Origin: CAMPJU01 sp036675265
GTDB taxonomy: Bacteria > Pseudomonadota > Gammaproteobacteria > Xanthomonadales > Xanthomonadaceae
NCBI GenBank assembly: GCA_036675265.1
Contig: JAKFFJ010000064.1
Span: 22,689-86,688, forward strand
Length of the DNA stretch: 64,000 nucleotides
Reading direction: 5' to 3'
The translations under genes and the position numbers were made by a program. The notes beneath the pieces are model-generated. The model was not told where the DNA came from and searched no databases. It was given only the letters and a program-made list of their open reading frames with translations. Position 1 is the stretch's first letter, and every line of letters begins with the position of its first letter. Shown piece by piece: positions 1 through 7,610 of the stretch.

Positions 1-99
1 CGGTTTTTTGCACCTTCCCGTAACGCATCCCCTAGGAAGCTGGTCGCGTCCGATCCCATCCGTGCGGATCGGGCACCTTCCCCAACAGGAGCAGCTCCC

Positions 100-345
100 A
101 TGGCGAACAACCAGAACAAGAACCAGGGCAACAACCAGAACACCCGCAACCAGCAGCAGGGCCAGCAGGCCCAGGGCCAGCAGCAGAACCAGACCCGCAC
201 CGCGGGCAGCCGTTCGGGCCAGTCCGAGACCATGCAGGGCCAGTCGGGCCGCAACCAGGGCTCGCAGTCCTCGCAGTCCTCGCAGTCCGGTCGCAACCAG
301 GGTTCCGACCAGTCCGGTCGTGGCCAGGGTGGCAGCGACCGCTAA
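100..345 (+). CDS. Gln/Asn/Ser-rich low-complexity small protein
   Basis: No family is recognised. The 81-residue product consists almost entirely of Q, N, S, G, R and K, with no cysteine, no hydrophobic core, no signal peptide and no membrane segment. It has a degenerate repeat: SGRNQGS at residues 49-55 and 63-69, then SGRGQGGS at 72-79. The ATG is fixed by an AGGAG ribosome-binding site (87-91) eight bases upstream. A strong stem-loop with a T tract follows at 366-391, so the gene is probably monocistronic. The composition suggests an intrinsically disordered, highly soluble cytoplasmic protein, possibly stress-linked or prion-like. That is inference from composition only. The T tract at the very start of the window (about 4-9) may be the tail of a terminator of a gene outside it. 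Confidence 0.75.
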   Translation: MANNQNKNQGNNQNTRNQQQGQQAQGQQQNQTRTAGSRSGQSETMQGQSGRNQGSQSSQSSQSGRNQGSDQSGRGQGGSDR

Positions 346-365
346 CCGCAGCGACATGCGAATCG

Positions 366-391
366 ACGGGCCGCCTCGCGCGGCCCGTTTT
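366..391 (+). terminator. Intrinsic terminator after the Q/N-rich gene
   Basis: Nine-base-pair GC stem (366-374 with 380-388), five-base loop, then a short T run. It separates the Q/N-rich gene from the ferritin-like gene that starts 25 bases later. Confidence 0.75.
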
Positions 392-415
392 CCTTCCCCT
401 GACGGAACAGACCCC

Positions 416-1030
416 ATGAAGAAATCCGAATTCGATACCGCGCAGGTCCACGAACTGCTTTACCAGGCGCTCGAGACCGAGCTCGGCGGCGTGCAGGTCT
501 ACGAGACGGCGCTGCGCTGCGCGGTCAACGACGACCTGCGCAATGAATGGAACGAGTATCTCGACGAGACCCGCCGGCACGTGCAGGTCCTGACCCGCGT
601 CTTCGAGACGCTCGGCATGGACACGGACACGATGACGCCGGGCCGCAAGGTCGTGAAGCACCAGGGCGAGTCGCTGGTGGAAGCCATGGAGATGGCACTG
701 GCGGCCGGCGATCCCGCCGCGGCGGAACTGGTCGCATGCGAATGCGTCGTGCTCGCCGAGACCAAGGACCACAGCAACTGGGAACTGATCGGCCTGGTCG
801 GCGAAAAGGGCCAGGGCGACACCGCGAAGGTGCTCAAGGCCGCCTACGACTCGGTCGAACAGGACGAGGACCACCACCTGTACCACACGATGGGCTGGTG
901 CCGCGAACTGTGGATCCAGTCACTCGGCTTCCCCGCCGTGCTGCCGCCGCCGGAGGAAGTGCGCAAGGTCGAGACCGCCATCGGGGCCTCGCGCGCCGAA
1001 CAGGCGCGCGACCAGATGCCCAAGCACTGA
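416..1030 (+). CDS. Ferritin-like four-helix protein
   Basis: The 204-residue protein is predicted to be mostly helical and looks like a ferritin-like (di-iron carboxylate) four-helix bundle. Candidate metal ligands are spaced as in that fold: Glu22 and Glu30 in helix 1, the ExxxH motif ETRRH at 51-55, a second ExxxH motif ETKDH at 115-119, and the acidic/His cluster EQDEDHHLYH at 148-157. There is no signal peptide. The open frame extends far upstream, but the ATG at 416 begins a sensible N-terminus, MKKSEFDTAQ, and follows the terminator at 366-391. It runs to within 11 bases of the convergent S9 peptidase gene. The exact subfamily, and whether it binds iron or manganese or acts as an oxidase, cannot be told from the sequence. 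Confidence 0.8.
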   Translation: MKKSEFDTAQVHELLYQALETELGGVQVYETALRCAVNDDLRNEWNEYLDETRRHVQVLTRVFETLGMDTDTMTPGRKVVKHQGESLVEAMEMALAAGDPAAAELVACECVVLAETKDHSNWELIGLVGEKGQGDTAKVLKAAYDSVEQDEDHHLYHTMGWCRELWIQSLGFPAVLPPPEEVRKVETAIGASRAEQARDQMPKH

Positions 1031-1040
1031 ACCCTGCGCG

Positions 1041-3041
1041 TCAGCCGCCGATGTGGCGGTCGAAGAACGCGAGCATCTCGGTGTAGAGGCGCTCGTTGTT
1101 CTCTTCCTTGTAGAACCCGTGCATCTCGCCCGACTGGATGATCATCCCTTCGGGCTCGTTGCCGGCCGCCTTCAGCGCCGCATACATCGCCTCGGTGTTC
1201 TCGGGCGGGCAGCGCGGGTCGCGCGCACCGGCCGCCAGGTACACCGGGATGTCGATCCGGTCGGCATGGGTGACGGGCGAGACGGCGGCCCACTCGGCTG
1301 GGGTGTCGCCCAGCGCCTTCGTCAGGTACCGGCGGCCCGCCTCGCTCTGGCCGGTGTCGCTCTCCTCGAACTGGATGCCGACGTCGTACGCGCCCACGTA
1401 GCCGAACGCGCACTTGTACAGCCCCGGCGCGCGGGCCGGCGCCATCATCGCGGCGTAGCCGCCGAAGCTGCCGCCGTAGATGCAGATGCGCTCGGGGTCG
1501 GCATGGCCCTCGGCGATCATGTGCCTGGTCGCATCGATGATGTCGAACATCAGCTCGTCGGCCCAGTTGCCCCAGGCCATGTCCTCGAACTTCTCGCCGA
1601 ACCCGCCGGACCCCCGGAAGTTGACCTGCATGACCGCGTAGCCGCGGCTCGCCATCATCTGCGCTTCCGGGTTGAAGCCCCAGTGGTCGCGCGGGCCCAT
1701 CGGGCCGCCGTGCGGGTTGACGATCATCGGCAGGTCCTTGCCGTCCGAGCCGTGCGGGATGGTGAGGTAGCCGTGCAGCGTCAGGCCGTCGCGCGCCTTG
1801 AACGAGAACGGCTTCACCGAGGCCATCCGGTCCGGGTCGAGCCAGCGGCGGTTCTGCATCAGGAACCGCGCCTTCTTGGTCGCGCGGTCGTACAGGTACA
1901 GCTGGCCGGGATTGCGGTCGCTGTACACCGACACCACGATCTTCGAGCCGTCCGCGGTCGCGCTGGAGAAGTCGACCATCTGGCCGGGGAACGACGCGGC
2001 CAGCGACTCGTACAGCGCCGCGTCCGGGTGCGACTCGTTGGTCAGGGTGACGCGCGGCGCACCGGCCTCGGTCGCGATGCCGATGACCGTATCCATGTCC
2101 GATGCGTGGATGTAACTCGAAGGGTCCGACACCGGGTCGTGGAACAGCAGCTCGAACTCGCCGGTCACCGGGTCGAACGTGCCGAACTGGGTGGTGCCCT
2201 TGTCCACCGAGCGGGTGGCGTAGATCGTGCCGTCGCCGGCGGTCCCGCCGATCGACAGCTTGGCGCCGGTGTCGGACGACCTGTTGAGCAGCGTCCACTT
2301 GCCATCGTCGCCGCGCTTGTAGAGCTCGGTTTCGCTGGCGTAGTTGCCCGCCTCGTCCTCGCTGTCGAAGCAGACGGCGAAGCGCGGCTCGCGATCGGCG
2401 CCCAGCGCGATCTGGCAGTTCTCGCGCGGCGCTTCGGCCAGCGTCCGCCAGCGGCCGGCGGTGGTGTCGAACAGCACGACCTCGGTGTTCACGCCGTCGC
2501 GTGACCGCGGCTTGGTGACCTCCATCAGCACGTTCTCGTCGTCGTCCTCCAGCGTGTCGAGCAGGCTGAAGCGACGGTTGCCGACCGACTTGCCGCGCTG
2601 GGTGACGTCGCGCGTCCCGTAGAACACCAGCGGACGCGGCATGCTGCCGTCGGCGTTGACGCCGAACCACTCGCCCGTGCCGAACGGCTGGGCGAAGTGG
2701 CCGATCTTGCGGATCGCGGTGAAGATCAGCCGCTCCGGGCTGGTCCAATGGAAGGCGCCGACGCTCTTCTCGTCGGGCAGCTGGTTGACCTTGAGGAGCG
2801 CCAGGTCCTCGGTGCGCAGCACCACCAGCACGTCCTGCTCGTCCTTCTCGACGGTCATGGCCAGGTACTCGCCGGTCGGCGAGATCTTGACGCTGCTGTA
2901 GGTCGGGTGGCGCACGAAATCGGCGATGGTCGGCTTCGCCGCCGGTGCGGCGTTCGGCTCGGCGGCGTGCGCCCGGCCGGTGCCGGCCACGGCGGTCGCC
3001 ATCAGGGCGGCCGCGGCCAGGCCCTGGACAATGATCTTCAT
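1041..3041 (-). CDS. Secreted S9-family prolyl oligopeptidase-like peptidase
   Basis: A 666-residue peptidase of the S9 (prolyl oligopeptidase/acylaminoacyl peptidase) family, expected to cleave short peptides in the periplasm. The C-terminal alpha/beta-hydrolase domain carries the catalytic triad: Ser525 in YGGSFGGY, Asp608 in GARDPRCPP and His641 in GEMHGF. The N-terminal 400 residues are divergent and should form the beta-propeller. The start MKIIVQGLAAA gives a good signal peptide ending near AHA-A at about residue 26. The upstream in-frame extension to 3128 lacks signal-peptide character and is rejected. The gene is divergent from the DUF2147 gene and converges on the ferritin-like gene. 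Confidence 0.9.
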   Translation of the reverse strand: MKIIVQGLAAAALMATAVAGTGRAHAAEPNAAPAAKPTIADFVRHPTYSSVKISPTGEYLAMTVEKDEQDVLVVLRTEDLALLKVNQLPDEKSVGAFHWTSPERLIFTAIRKIGHFAQPFGTGEWFGVNADGSMPRPLVFYGTRDVTQRGKSVGNRRFSLLDTLEDDDENVLMEVTKPRSRDGVNTEVVLFDTTAGRWRTLAEAPRENCQIALGADREPRFAVCFDSEDEAGNYASETELYKRGDDGKWTLLNRSSDTGAKLSIGGTAGDGTIYATRSVDKGTTQFGTFDPVTGEFELLFHDPVSDPSSYIHASDMDTVIGIATEAGAPRVTLTNESHPDAALYESLAASFPGQMVDFSSATADGSKIVVSVYSDRNPGQLYLYDRATKKARFLMQNRRWLDPDRMASVKPFSFKARDGLTLHGYLTIPHGSDGKDLPMIVNPHGGPMGPRDHWGFNPEAQMMASRGYAVMQVNFRGSGGFGEKFEDMAWGNWADELMFDIIDATRHMIAEGHADPERICIYGGSFGGYAAMMAPARAPGLYKCAFGYVGAYDVGIQFEESDTGQSEAGRRYLTKALGDTPAEWAAVSPVTHADRIDIPVYLAAGARDPRCPPENTEAMYAALKAAGNEPEGMIIQSGEMHGFYKEENNERLYTEMLAFFDRHIGG

Positions 3042-3157
3042 CTCGGTGTTCCCCCGGAAATCCGCTGGATGTTCCCCGGGGGGAGCGTACCCCATCCCCC
3101 CGCGGGCACGGGACTTCGTGGCATTCATCTCGGTAAATGCCGCGGCGCCCGGTACCC

Positions 3158-3163
3158 TATGAT
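3158..3163 (+). promoter_or_regulatory. Candidate -10 box for the DUF2147 gene
   Basis: TATGAT lies 30 bases before the DUF2147 ATG (3194) in the divergent intergenic region 3042-3193. No convincing -35 is visible at 16-18 bases, so this is a weak call. Confidence 0.35.
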
Positions 3164-3193
3164 GCCCCGCTTACCCACCGGAAAAACGACCCC

Positions 3194-3631
3194 ATGACCA
3201 TCAGGACCGTCGCCAGGCTGTTCGGCATTTCCCTGCTCGTCGCCGGCTTCGCCGCCGCCGCGCAGACGCCCGAGGGACGCTGGAAGACCATCGACGACGA
3301 GACCGGCAAGGTGAAGTCGATCGTCGAGGTCACGCGCGCGCAGGACGGGACCCTGCAGGGCAGGGTCGTCGAGATCCTGCACTCCGACAAGGGACCCAAC
3401 CCCACCTGCGACAAGTGCGGTGGCGCCAACAAGGACAAGCCCATCAAGGGGATGACCATCCTGTGGGGCATGCGTGACCAGGGCGGCGGCGCATACGCCG
3501 GCGGCCGCATCCTGGACCCGTCCAAGGGCAAGACCTACAAGTCCAAGCTCGAGATGCTGGGTGACGACCGCCTGGGCGTGTCGGGCTGCATCGCGTTCTT
3601 CTGCCGCCAGCAGGAGTGGGTCCGCGAGTGA
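3194..3631 (+). CDS. Exported DUF2147 family protein
   Basis: A 145-residue protein of the DUF2147 family (function unknown; family members are periplasmic small beta proteins). A signal peptide, MTIRTVARLFGISLLVAGF, is followed by AAAA-Q, with predicted cleavage near residue 23. The mature part starts with GRWKTIDDETGK, typical of the family. Four cysteines, CDKC and CIAFFC, could form disulfides in the periplasm. The ATG at 3194 was chosen over 3137 because it gives the signal peptide directly. The stop codon overlaps the GTG start of metG (GTGA at 3628-3631), so the two genes are probably translationally coupled. Confidence 0.85.
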   Translation: MTIRTVARLFGISLLVAGFAAAAQTPEGRWKTIDDETGKVKSIVEVTRAQDGTLQGRVVEILHSDKGPNPTCDKCGGANKDKPIKGMTILWGMRDQGGGAYAGGRILDPSKGKTYKSKLEMLGDDRLGVSGCIAFFCRQQEWVRE

Positions 3632-5685
3632 GTCGCGAGCTCGTCGTTTCGTGCGCCCTGCCCTACGCCAACGGGCCGCTGCACCTCGGGCACCTGGTCG
3701 GTTACATCCAGGGCGACATCTGGGTCCGCGCGCAACGGCTGGCGGGCAACACCGCCTGGTTCGTCTGTGCCGACGACACGCACGGCACCCCGATCATGCT
3801 GGCCGCGCAGAAGGCCGGCACGACGCCGGAGGCCTTCATCGCCGGCGTGCAGGCCGGGCATGAGCGCGACTTCGCCGACTTCCTGGTCGCCTTCGACCAC
3901 TACGACTCGACCCACTCGGCACGCAACCGCGCACTGACCGAGGCGATCTACGCAAAGCTCGACCACAACGGCCACGTGCGCCGGCGTTCGGTCGAGCAGC
4001 TGTACGACCCGGTCGAGGGCATGTTCCTGCCGGACCGCTACGTGCGCGGCACCTGCCCGCGTTGCGGCACGGCCGACCAGTACGGCGACAACTGCGAGCA
4101 CTGCGGGGCGACCTACGCGCCGACGGAGCTGCTGGACCCGCGTTCGGTGGTGAGCGGCGCGGCGCCGGAGCTGCGAACGTCGGAACACTTCTTCTTCGCG
4201 CTGGGCGACTTCGAGGGCTTCCTGCGCGAGTGGCTGTCCGGCGACGTGGCCGTGCCGGGCGTCAAGGCCAAGCTGCGCGAATGGCTCGATGCCGAGGGCG
4301 GGCTGCGCCCGTGGGACATCTCGCGCGACAAGCCCTACTTCGGCTTCGAGATCCCGGGCCACCCGGGCAAGTACCTGTACGTCTGGATCGACGCGCCGAT
4401 CGGGTACCTGTCGAGCTTCCAGGCCCTGTGCGAGCGCGAGGGCCTGGATTTCTTCTCGTACCTGGCGCGCGACAGCAAGGCCGAGCTGCACCACTTCATC
4501 GGCAAGGACATCGTCAACTTCCACGGGCTGTTCTGGCCGGCGGTGCTGCACGGCGCGGGCTTCCGCGCGCCCACGCGCCTGCACGTCAACGGCTACCTGA
4601 CGGTGGACGGGGCAAAGATGTCCAAGTCGCGCGGCACCTTCGTGATGGCGCGCACCTACCTGGATGCCGGCCTGGACCCGGAGGCGCTGCGCTACTACTT
4701 CGCCACCAAGACGGCCGGCGGCGTGGACGACCTGGACTTGAACCTGGCGGATTTCGTCGCGCGCGTGAACGCGGACCTCGTCGGCAAGTTCGTCAACCTC
4801 GCCAGCCGCTGCGCGGGCTTCATCGACAAGCGCTTCGAGGGGCGCCTGGCGGATGCGCTGCCGGACCGTGCGATGTACGAACGGTTCGTCGCCGAGGTCG
4901 GGCCGATCGCCGCGGCATACCAGCGCAACGAGGCCGCGACCGCGCTGCGCATGGCGATGGCGCTGGCCGACGAGGCCAACCGCTGGATCGACGAGCGCAA
5001 GCCGTGGGTGATCGCGAAGCAGGCGGAGTCCGACGCCGAGCTGCAGGCCGTGTGCACGCAGGGACTGAACCTGTTCCGCGTGCTGGCCGTCGCGTTGAAG
5101 CCGGTCCTCCCGCAGGTCGCCGCGCGCGCCGAAGCCTTCCTGCGTGCGCCGGTCACCCACTGGGCGTCGGTCGCCAGGCCGCTCGTGGGCACCGCCATCG
5201 AGCGCTACCAGCCGTTGTTCACCCGAATCGACCCCAAGCAGATCGAAGCCATGACCGAAGCCAGCAAGGAATCCCTGAAGCCCGCCCCTGGAGGCGTCGC
5301 CGCCGTGGCGGCTCCAACGGGGCAGGCGTCCGTGGGAGCCGGCACCCCGGCGAACACCGTGGGCATCGAGGACTTCGCCAGACTCGACCTGCGCATCGCC
5401 CGGGTCCTCGCCTGCGAGTTCGTCGAAGGGTCCGACAAGCTCCTGCGCTTCGAGCTCGATGCCGGCGACCTCGGCAGGCGGCAGGTCTTCTCGGGCATCC
5501 GCGCGTCCTACGGGGAGCCCGGCAAGCTCGTCGGCCGCAACGTGGTGTTCATCGCCAACCTCGCGCCACGCAAGATGCGCTTCGGCATCAGCGAAGGCAT
5601 GATCCTGTCGGCCGGCTTCGACGGCGGCCGCCTGGCCCTGCTCGACGCCGACCAGGGCGCCGCACCCGGCATGCCGGTCCGCTGA
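3628..5685 (+). CDS. metG: Methionyl-tRNA synthetase
   Basis: Charges tRNA-Met with methionine. The 685-residue protein has the class I signature HLGH (19-22) and KMSKS (330-334). A zinc-binding knuckle lies in the connective peptide (Cys143, Cys146, Cys156, Cys159). A C-terminal tRNA-binding/dimerisation OB domain runs from about residue 581 (IEDFARLDLRIARVL). The start is a GTG at 3628 overlapping the stop of the DUF2147 gene; the GTG at 3616 would add four residues and is less likely. The linker joining the anticodon-binding and OB domains (about residues 554-573) is encoded by a decayed copy of the GTGGGAGCCGCC palindromic repeat. rnfB follows after a different palindromic repeat. Confidence 0.97.
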   Translation: MSRELVVSCALPYANGPLHLGHLVGYIQGDIWVRAQRLAGNTAWFVCADDTHGTPIMLAAQKAGTTPEAFIAGVQAGHERDFADFLVAFDHYDSTHSARNRALTEAIYAKLDHNGHVRRRSVEQLYDPVEGMFLPDRYVRGTCPRCGTADQYGDNCEHCGATYAPTELLDPRSVVSGAAPELRTSEHFFFALGDFEGFLREWLSGDVAVPGVKAKLREWLDAEGGLRPWDISRDKPYFGFEIPGHPGKYLYVWIDAPIGYLSSFQALCEREGLDFFSYLARDSKAELHHFIGKDIVNFHGLFWPAVLHGAGFRAPTRLHVNGYLTVDGAKMSKSRGTFVMARTYLDAGLDPEALRYYFATKTAGGVDDLDLNLADFVARVNADLVGKFVNLASRCAGFIDKRFEGRLADALPDRAMYERFVAEVGPIAAAYQRNEAATALRMAMALADEANRWIDERKPWVIAKQAESDAELQAVCTQGLNLFRVLAVALKPVLPQVAARAEAFLRAPVTHWASVARPLVGTAIERYQPLFTRIDPKQIEAMTEASKESLKPAPGGVAAVAAPTGQASVGAGTPANTVGIEDFARLDLRIARVLACEFVEGSDKLLRFELDAGDLGRRQVFSGIRASYGEPGKLVGRNVVFIANLAPRKMRFGISEGMILSAGFDGGRLALLDADQGAAPGMPVR
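5297..5345. repeat. Decayed REP2 palindrome inside metG
   Basis: Inside metG two half-arms resemble the window's second repeat family: CGCCGTGGCGGCTCC near 5300-5314 and GTGGGAGCCGGCA near 5332-5344. They are in the inverted order typical of that family and read in frame as an Ala/Gly/Val-rich linker. Divergence is greater than in the mutL copy. Confidence 0.5.
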
Positions 5686-5689
5686 TTGG

Positions 5690-5770
5690 TCATTCCCGCG
5701 GAGGCGGGAATCCAGTGCCCATCGGAATGCCTGCTACGCCACCGCTGGATCCCCGCCTTCGCGGGGATGA
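5690..5770. repeat. REP1 palindromic repeat, metG-rnfB
   Basis: Inverted pair of arms, CATTCCCGCG-GAGGCGGGAATCCA and TGGATCCCCGCCTTCGCGGGGATGAC, each self-complementary and complementary to one another. The same element occurs at 45646, 49474, 56306 and 63446. It may terminate or stabilise metG mRNA. Confidence 0.85.
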
Positions 5771-5774
5771 CGCG

Positions 5775-6170
5775 GTGGAACGCATCGACCGCCTGCTGCC
5801 GCAGACCCAGTGCGGGCAATGCGGGTTCGACGGGTGCCGGCCGTACGCGGAGGCGATGGCGCGGGGCGAAGCCGGCCCCGAGCGCTGCCCGCCCGGCGGC
5901 GATGCCGGCGCGCTCGCGCTGGCGCGGTTGCTCGGGGTGCCGGCGGTGCCCTACGACCGCACCCGCGGCGCGCACAAGCCCCCGCAGGTCGCGCTGGTGG
6001 TGGAGGAAGACTGCATCGGCTGCACCAAGTGCATCCTCGCCTGCCCCGTCGACGCGATCGTCGGCGCGGGCAAGCACATGCACGTGGTGATCGAGCCGCT
6101 GTGCACCGGTTGCGAGCTGTGCATCCCGGCGTGCCCGGTCGACTGCATCGCGCTAGTGGCTGTCGGCTAG
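5775..6170 (+). CDS. rnfB: RnfB-like ferredoxin (stand-alone electron-transport subunit B)
   Basis: A 131-residue iron-sulfur protein resembling RnfB/RsxB without its membrane anchor. The RnfB-type cluster motif has Cys13, Cys16, Cys21 and Cys38 (CGQCGFDGC then CPPGG). Two bacterial-ferredoxin [4Fe-4S] motifs follow: Cys80/83/86/90 (CIGCTKCILACP) and Cys110/113/116/120 (CTGCELCIPACP). No other rnf gene is near, so it is unlikely to belong to a full Rnf pump here; an electron donor role for a soluble enzyme is inferred. The start is uncertain. GTG 5775 lies just past a REP1 repeat; an in-frame ATG at 5727 would translate the repeat (PRLRGDD) and is disfavoured. The 3' end overlaps the convergent sulfotransferase gene by 18 bases. 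Confidence 0.85.
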   Translation: MERIDRLLPQTQCGQCGFDGCRPYAEAMARGEAGPERCPPGGDAGALALARLLGVPAVPYDRTRGAHKPPQVALVVEEDCIGCTKCILACPVDAIVGAGKHMHVVIEPLCTGCELCIPACPVDCIALVAVG

Positions 6171-7610
6171 CAACGACTGCAATGGCGCGAGCTGGGGCGC
6201 GTAGCGCTTCCAGCGGCCGATCGAGGCGCGGTTGAGGGGTTCGCGCACCTGCACGGCGCTCGCGGTGGCGACCGCGGACGGGTTCCGCTCGAACGCCAGG
6301 CAGGCGTCGTCCCACGGCAGGCCGCAATGCGCGAGCAGCCGCCGGGTCTGCCCCGCCTGGTCGTCCACCAGGGCCTCGTAACGCAGGTCGAGGATCCTGC
6401 CGGGCAGCACCGCGTGCCAGTGCGCCATCAACCGTTCGAACTGCAGCACGTACCGGCCGGTGTCCAGCAGGTCGAACGCGTAGTCGAAGAACGGCGAATC
6501 GGTGGCCAGCAGCTGCCGGAAGTTGGCGACGCAGGTGTCCAGCCGCTCGCGGCGCAGGCAGACGATCCGCGCGTGGGGCAGCGCGCGCGCGATGAAACCG
6601 AGGTACAGGAAGTTGTGCGGCAGCTTGTCGACGAAGCGCGGGGCACCGGTCACCGCCAGGCGCGGACCGCGCAGGTACCCGGCGCCGACCCGCGCCCAGT
6701 CCAGCCCGCGCGCGCCGGCGACGGTCGACGGATCGAGCGGCAACGGCGTCCCACTGCCGGACGCGCGTTTCAGCACCCGCGCGAAATCGAACCGCTCGCC
6801 GGCCGATCGCACCTGCGGATGGCTCGACAGGATCCGGTCGACCAGCGTGGTGCCGGTGCGCGGCATGCCGACGACGAAGATCGGGTCCGTCGCAGGGTCG
6901 CCGGGCGTGTCCCCGGGCATGGGGCGGACCTGGCGCAACGCGTCGAACATCGCCTGGTCGCGCGCGAAGTCGTACGGGCGCCGCGCGCGGTGCGCGGCCT
7001 TGCCCGAGGCCAGGTGCGCGAATGCCGCCGGGTGGTCGCCCAGGTCCTCGAGTTCCTTCGCCAGCGCCAGCTCGAGGTAGAGGCGCGCGTCGGCGTCGCC
7101 GCCATGTCGTGCGAGAAGCCCGCGCAACCGGTCGAGATGGTGGTCGCCGGCGGTCCACCGGCGTGCCTGCGCGAGCGCGAGGTGCGCGCGCCAGCGCGTG
7201 GGGTCCAGGCCGATGCAGGCCTCGTAGGCGTCGGCCGCCGCGTCGAGTTCCCCCGCGAAGGTGAGCAGCGTCGCCAGCGTGAAACGCAGCCCCGCATCGT
7301 CCGGCGCCAACGCGACCGCGCGGCGGGCGGCGGCAAGCGCGTCGATCCAATGGCCCGCCCGCACCAGGGCCTGCGCGAGCTGCGCCGGATGGTCGGGCCG
7401 CGCCGGGTCCAGCGATTCGGCCTGTCGCAGGTGCGCGATGGCGTCGCCGGCGCGGCCGAGCCGCAACGCCGCCACGCCCGCGAGCGCATGCGCCGCGGCG
7501 TTCTCCGGCAACGCCTGCAGGACGTGGCGCGCCCCGGCCAGCGCCCGGGCGGCGTCGCCGCGCGCGAACGCCTCGACGGCTTCGCGGTAGCGCGCCGCCG
7601 GATCGCTCAT
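6153..7610 (-). CDS. TPR-repeat sulfotransferase family protein
   Basis: A 485-residue protein. The N-terminal half (about 1-230) is made of Ala/Leu/Arg-rich helical pairs of TPR type. The C-terminal half is a sulfotransferase domain with the PAPS-binding P-loop-like motif VGMPRTGTTLVDR at about residues 246-258. Such TPR-sulfotransferases transfer sulfate from PAPS to proteins or carbohydrates; the substrate here is unknown. The ATG at 7610 overlaps the stop of the upstream TraB/GumN-like gene (ATGA at 7607-7610), which indicates coupled translation. It is the last gene of the long minus-strand run that begins at nnr. Its end overlaps rnfB convergently. Confidence 0.85.
   Translation of the reverse strand: MSDPAARYREAVEAFARGDAARALAGARHVLQALPENAAAHALAGVAALRLGRAGDAIAHLRQAESLDPARPDHPAQLAQALVRAGHWIDALAAARRAVALAPDDAGLRFTLATLLTFAGELDAAADAYEACIGLDPTRWRAHLALAQARRWTAGDHHLDRLRGLLARHGGDADARLYLELALAKELEDLGDHPAAFAHLASGKAAHRARRPYDFARDQAMFDALRQVRPMPGDTPGDPATDPIFVVGMPRTGTTLVDRILSSHPQVRSAGERFDFARVLKRASGSGTPLPLDPSTVAGARGLDWARVGAGYLRGPRLAVTGAPRFVDKLPHNFLYLGFIARALPHARIVCLRRERLDTCVANFRQLLATDSPFFDYAFDLLDTGRYVLQFERLMAHWHAVLPGRILDLRYEALVDDQAGQTRRLLAHCGLPWDDACLAFERNPSAVATASAVQVREPLNRASIGRWKRYAPQLAPLQSLLADSH

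Noticed and set aside
3535..5160. Minus-strand open frame antisense to metG
   Set aside because: Composition and position show an antisense shadow of a clearly conserved gene.
5727..5774. ATG 5727 as the rnfB start
   Set aside because: It would translate a REP1 repeat whose DNA is under palindromic rather than protein constraint.
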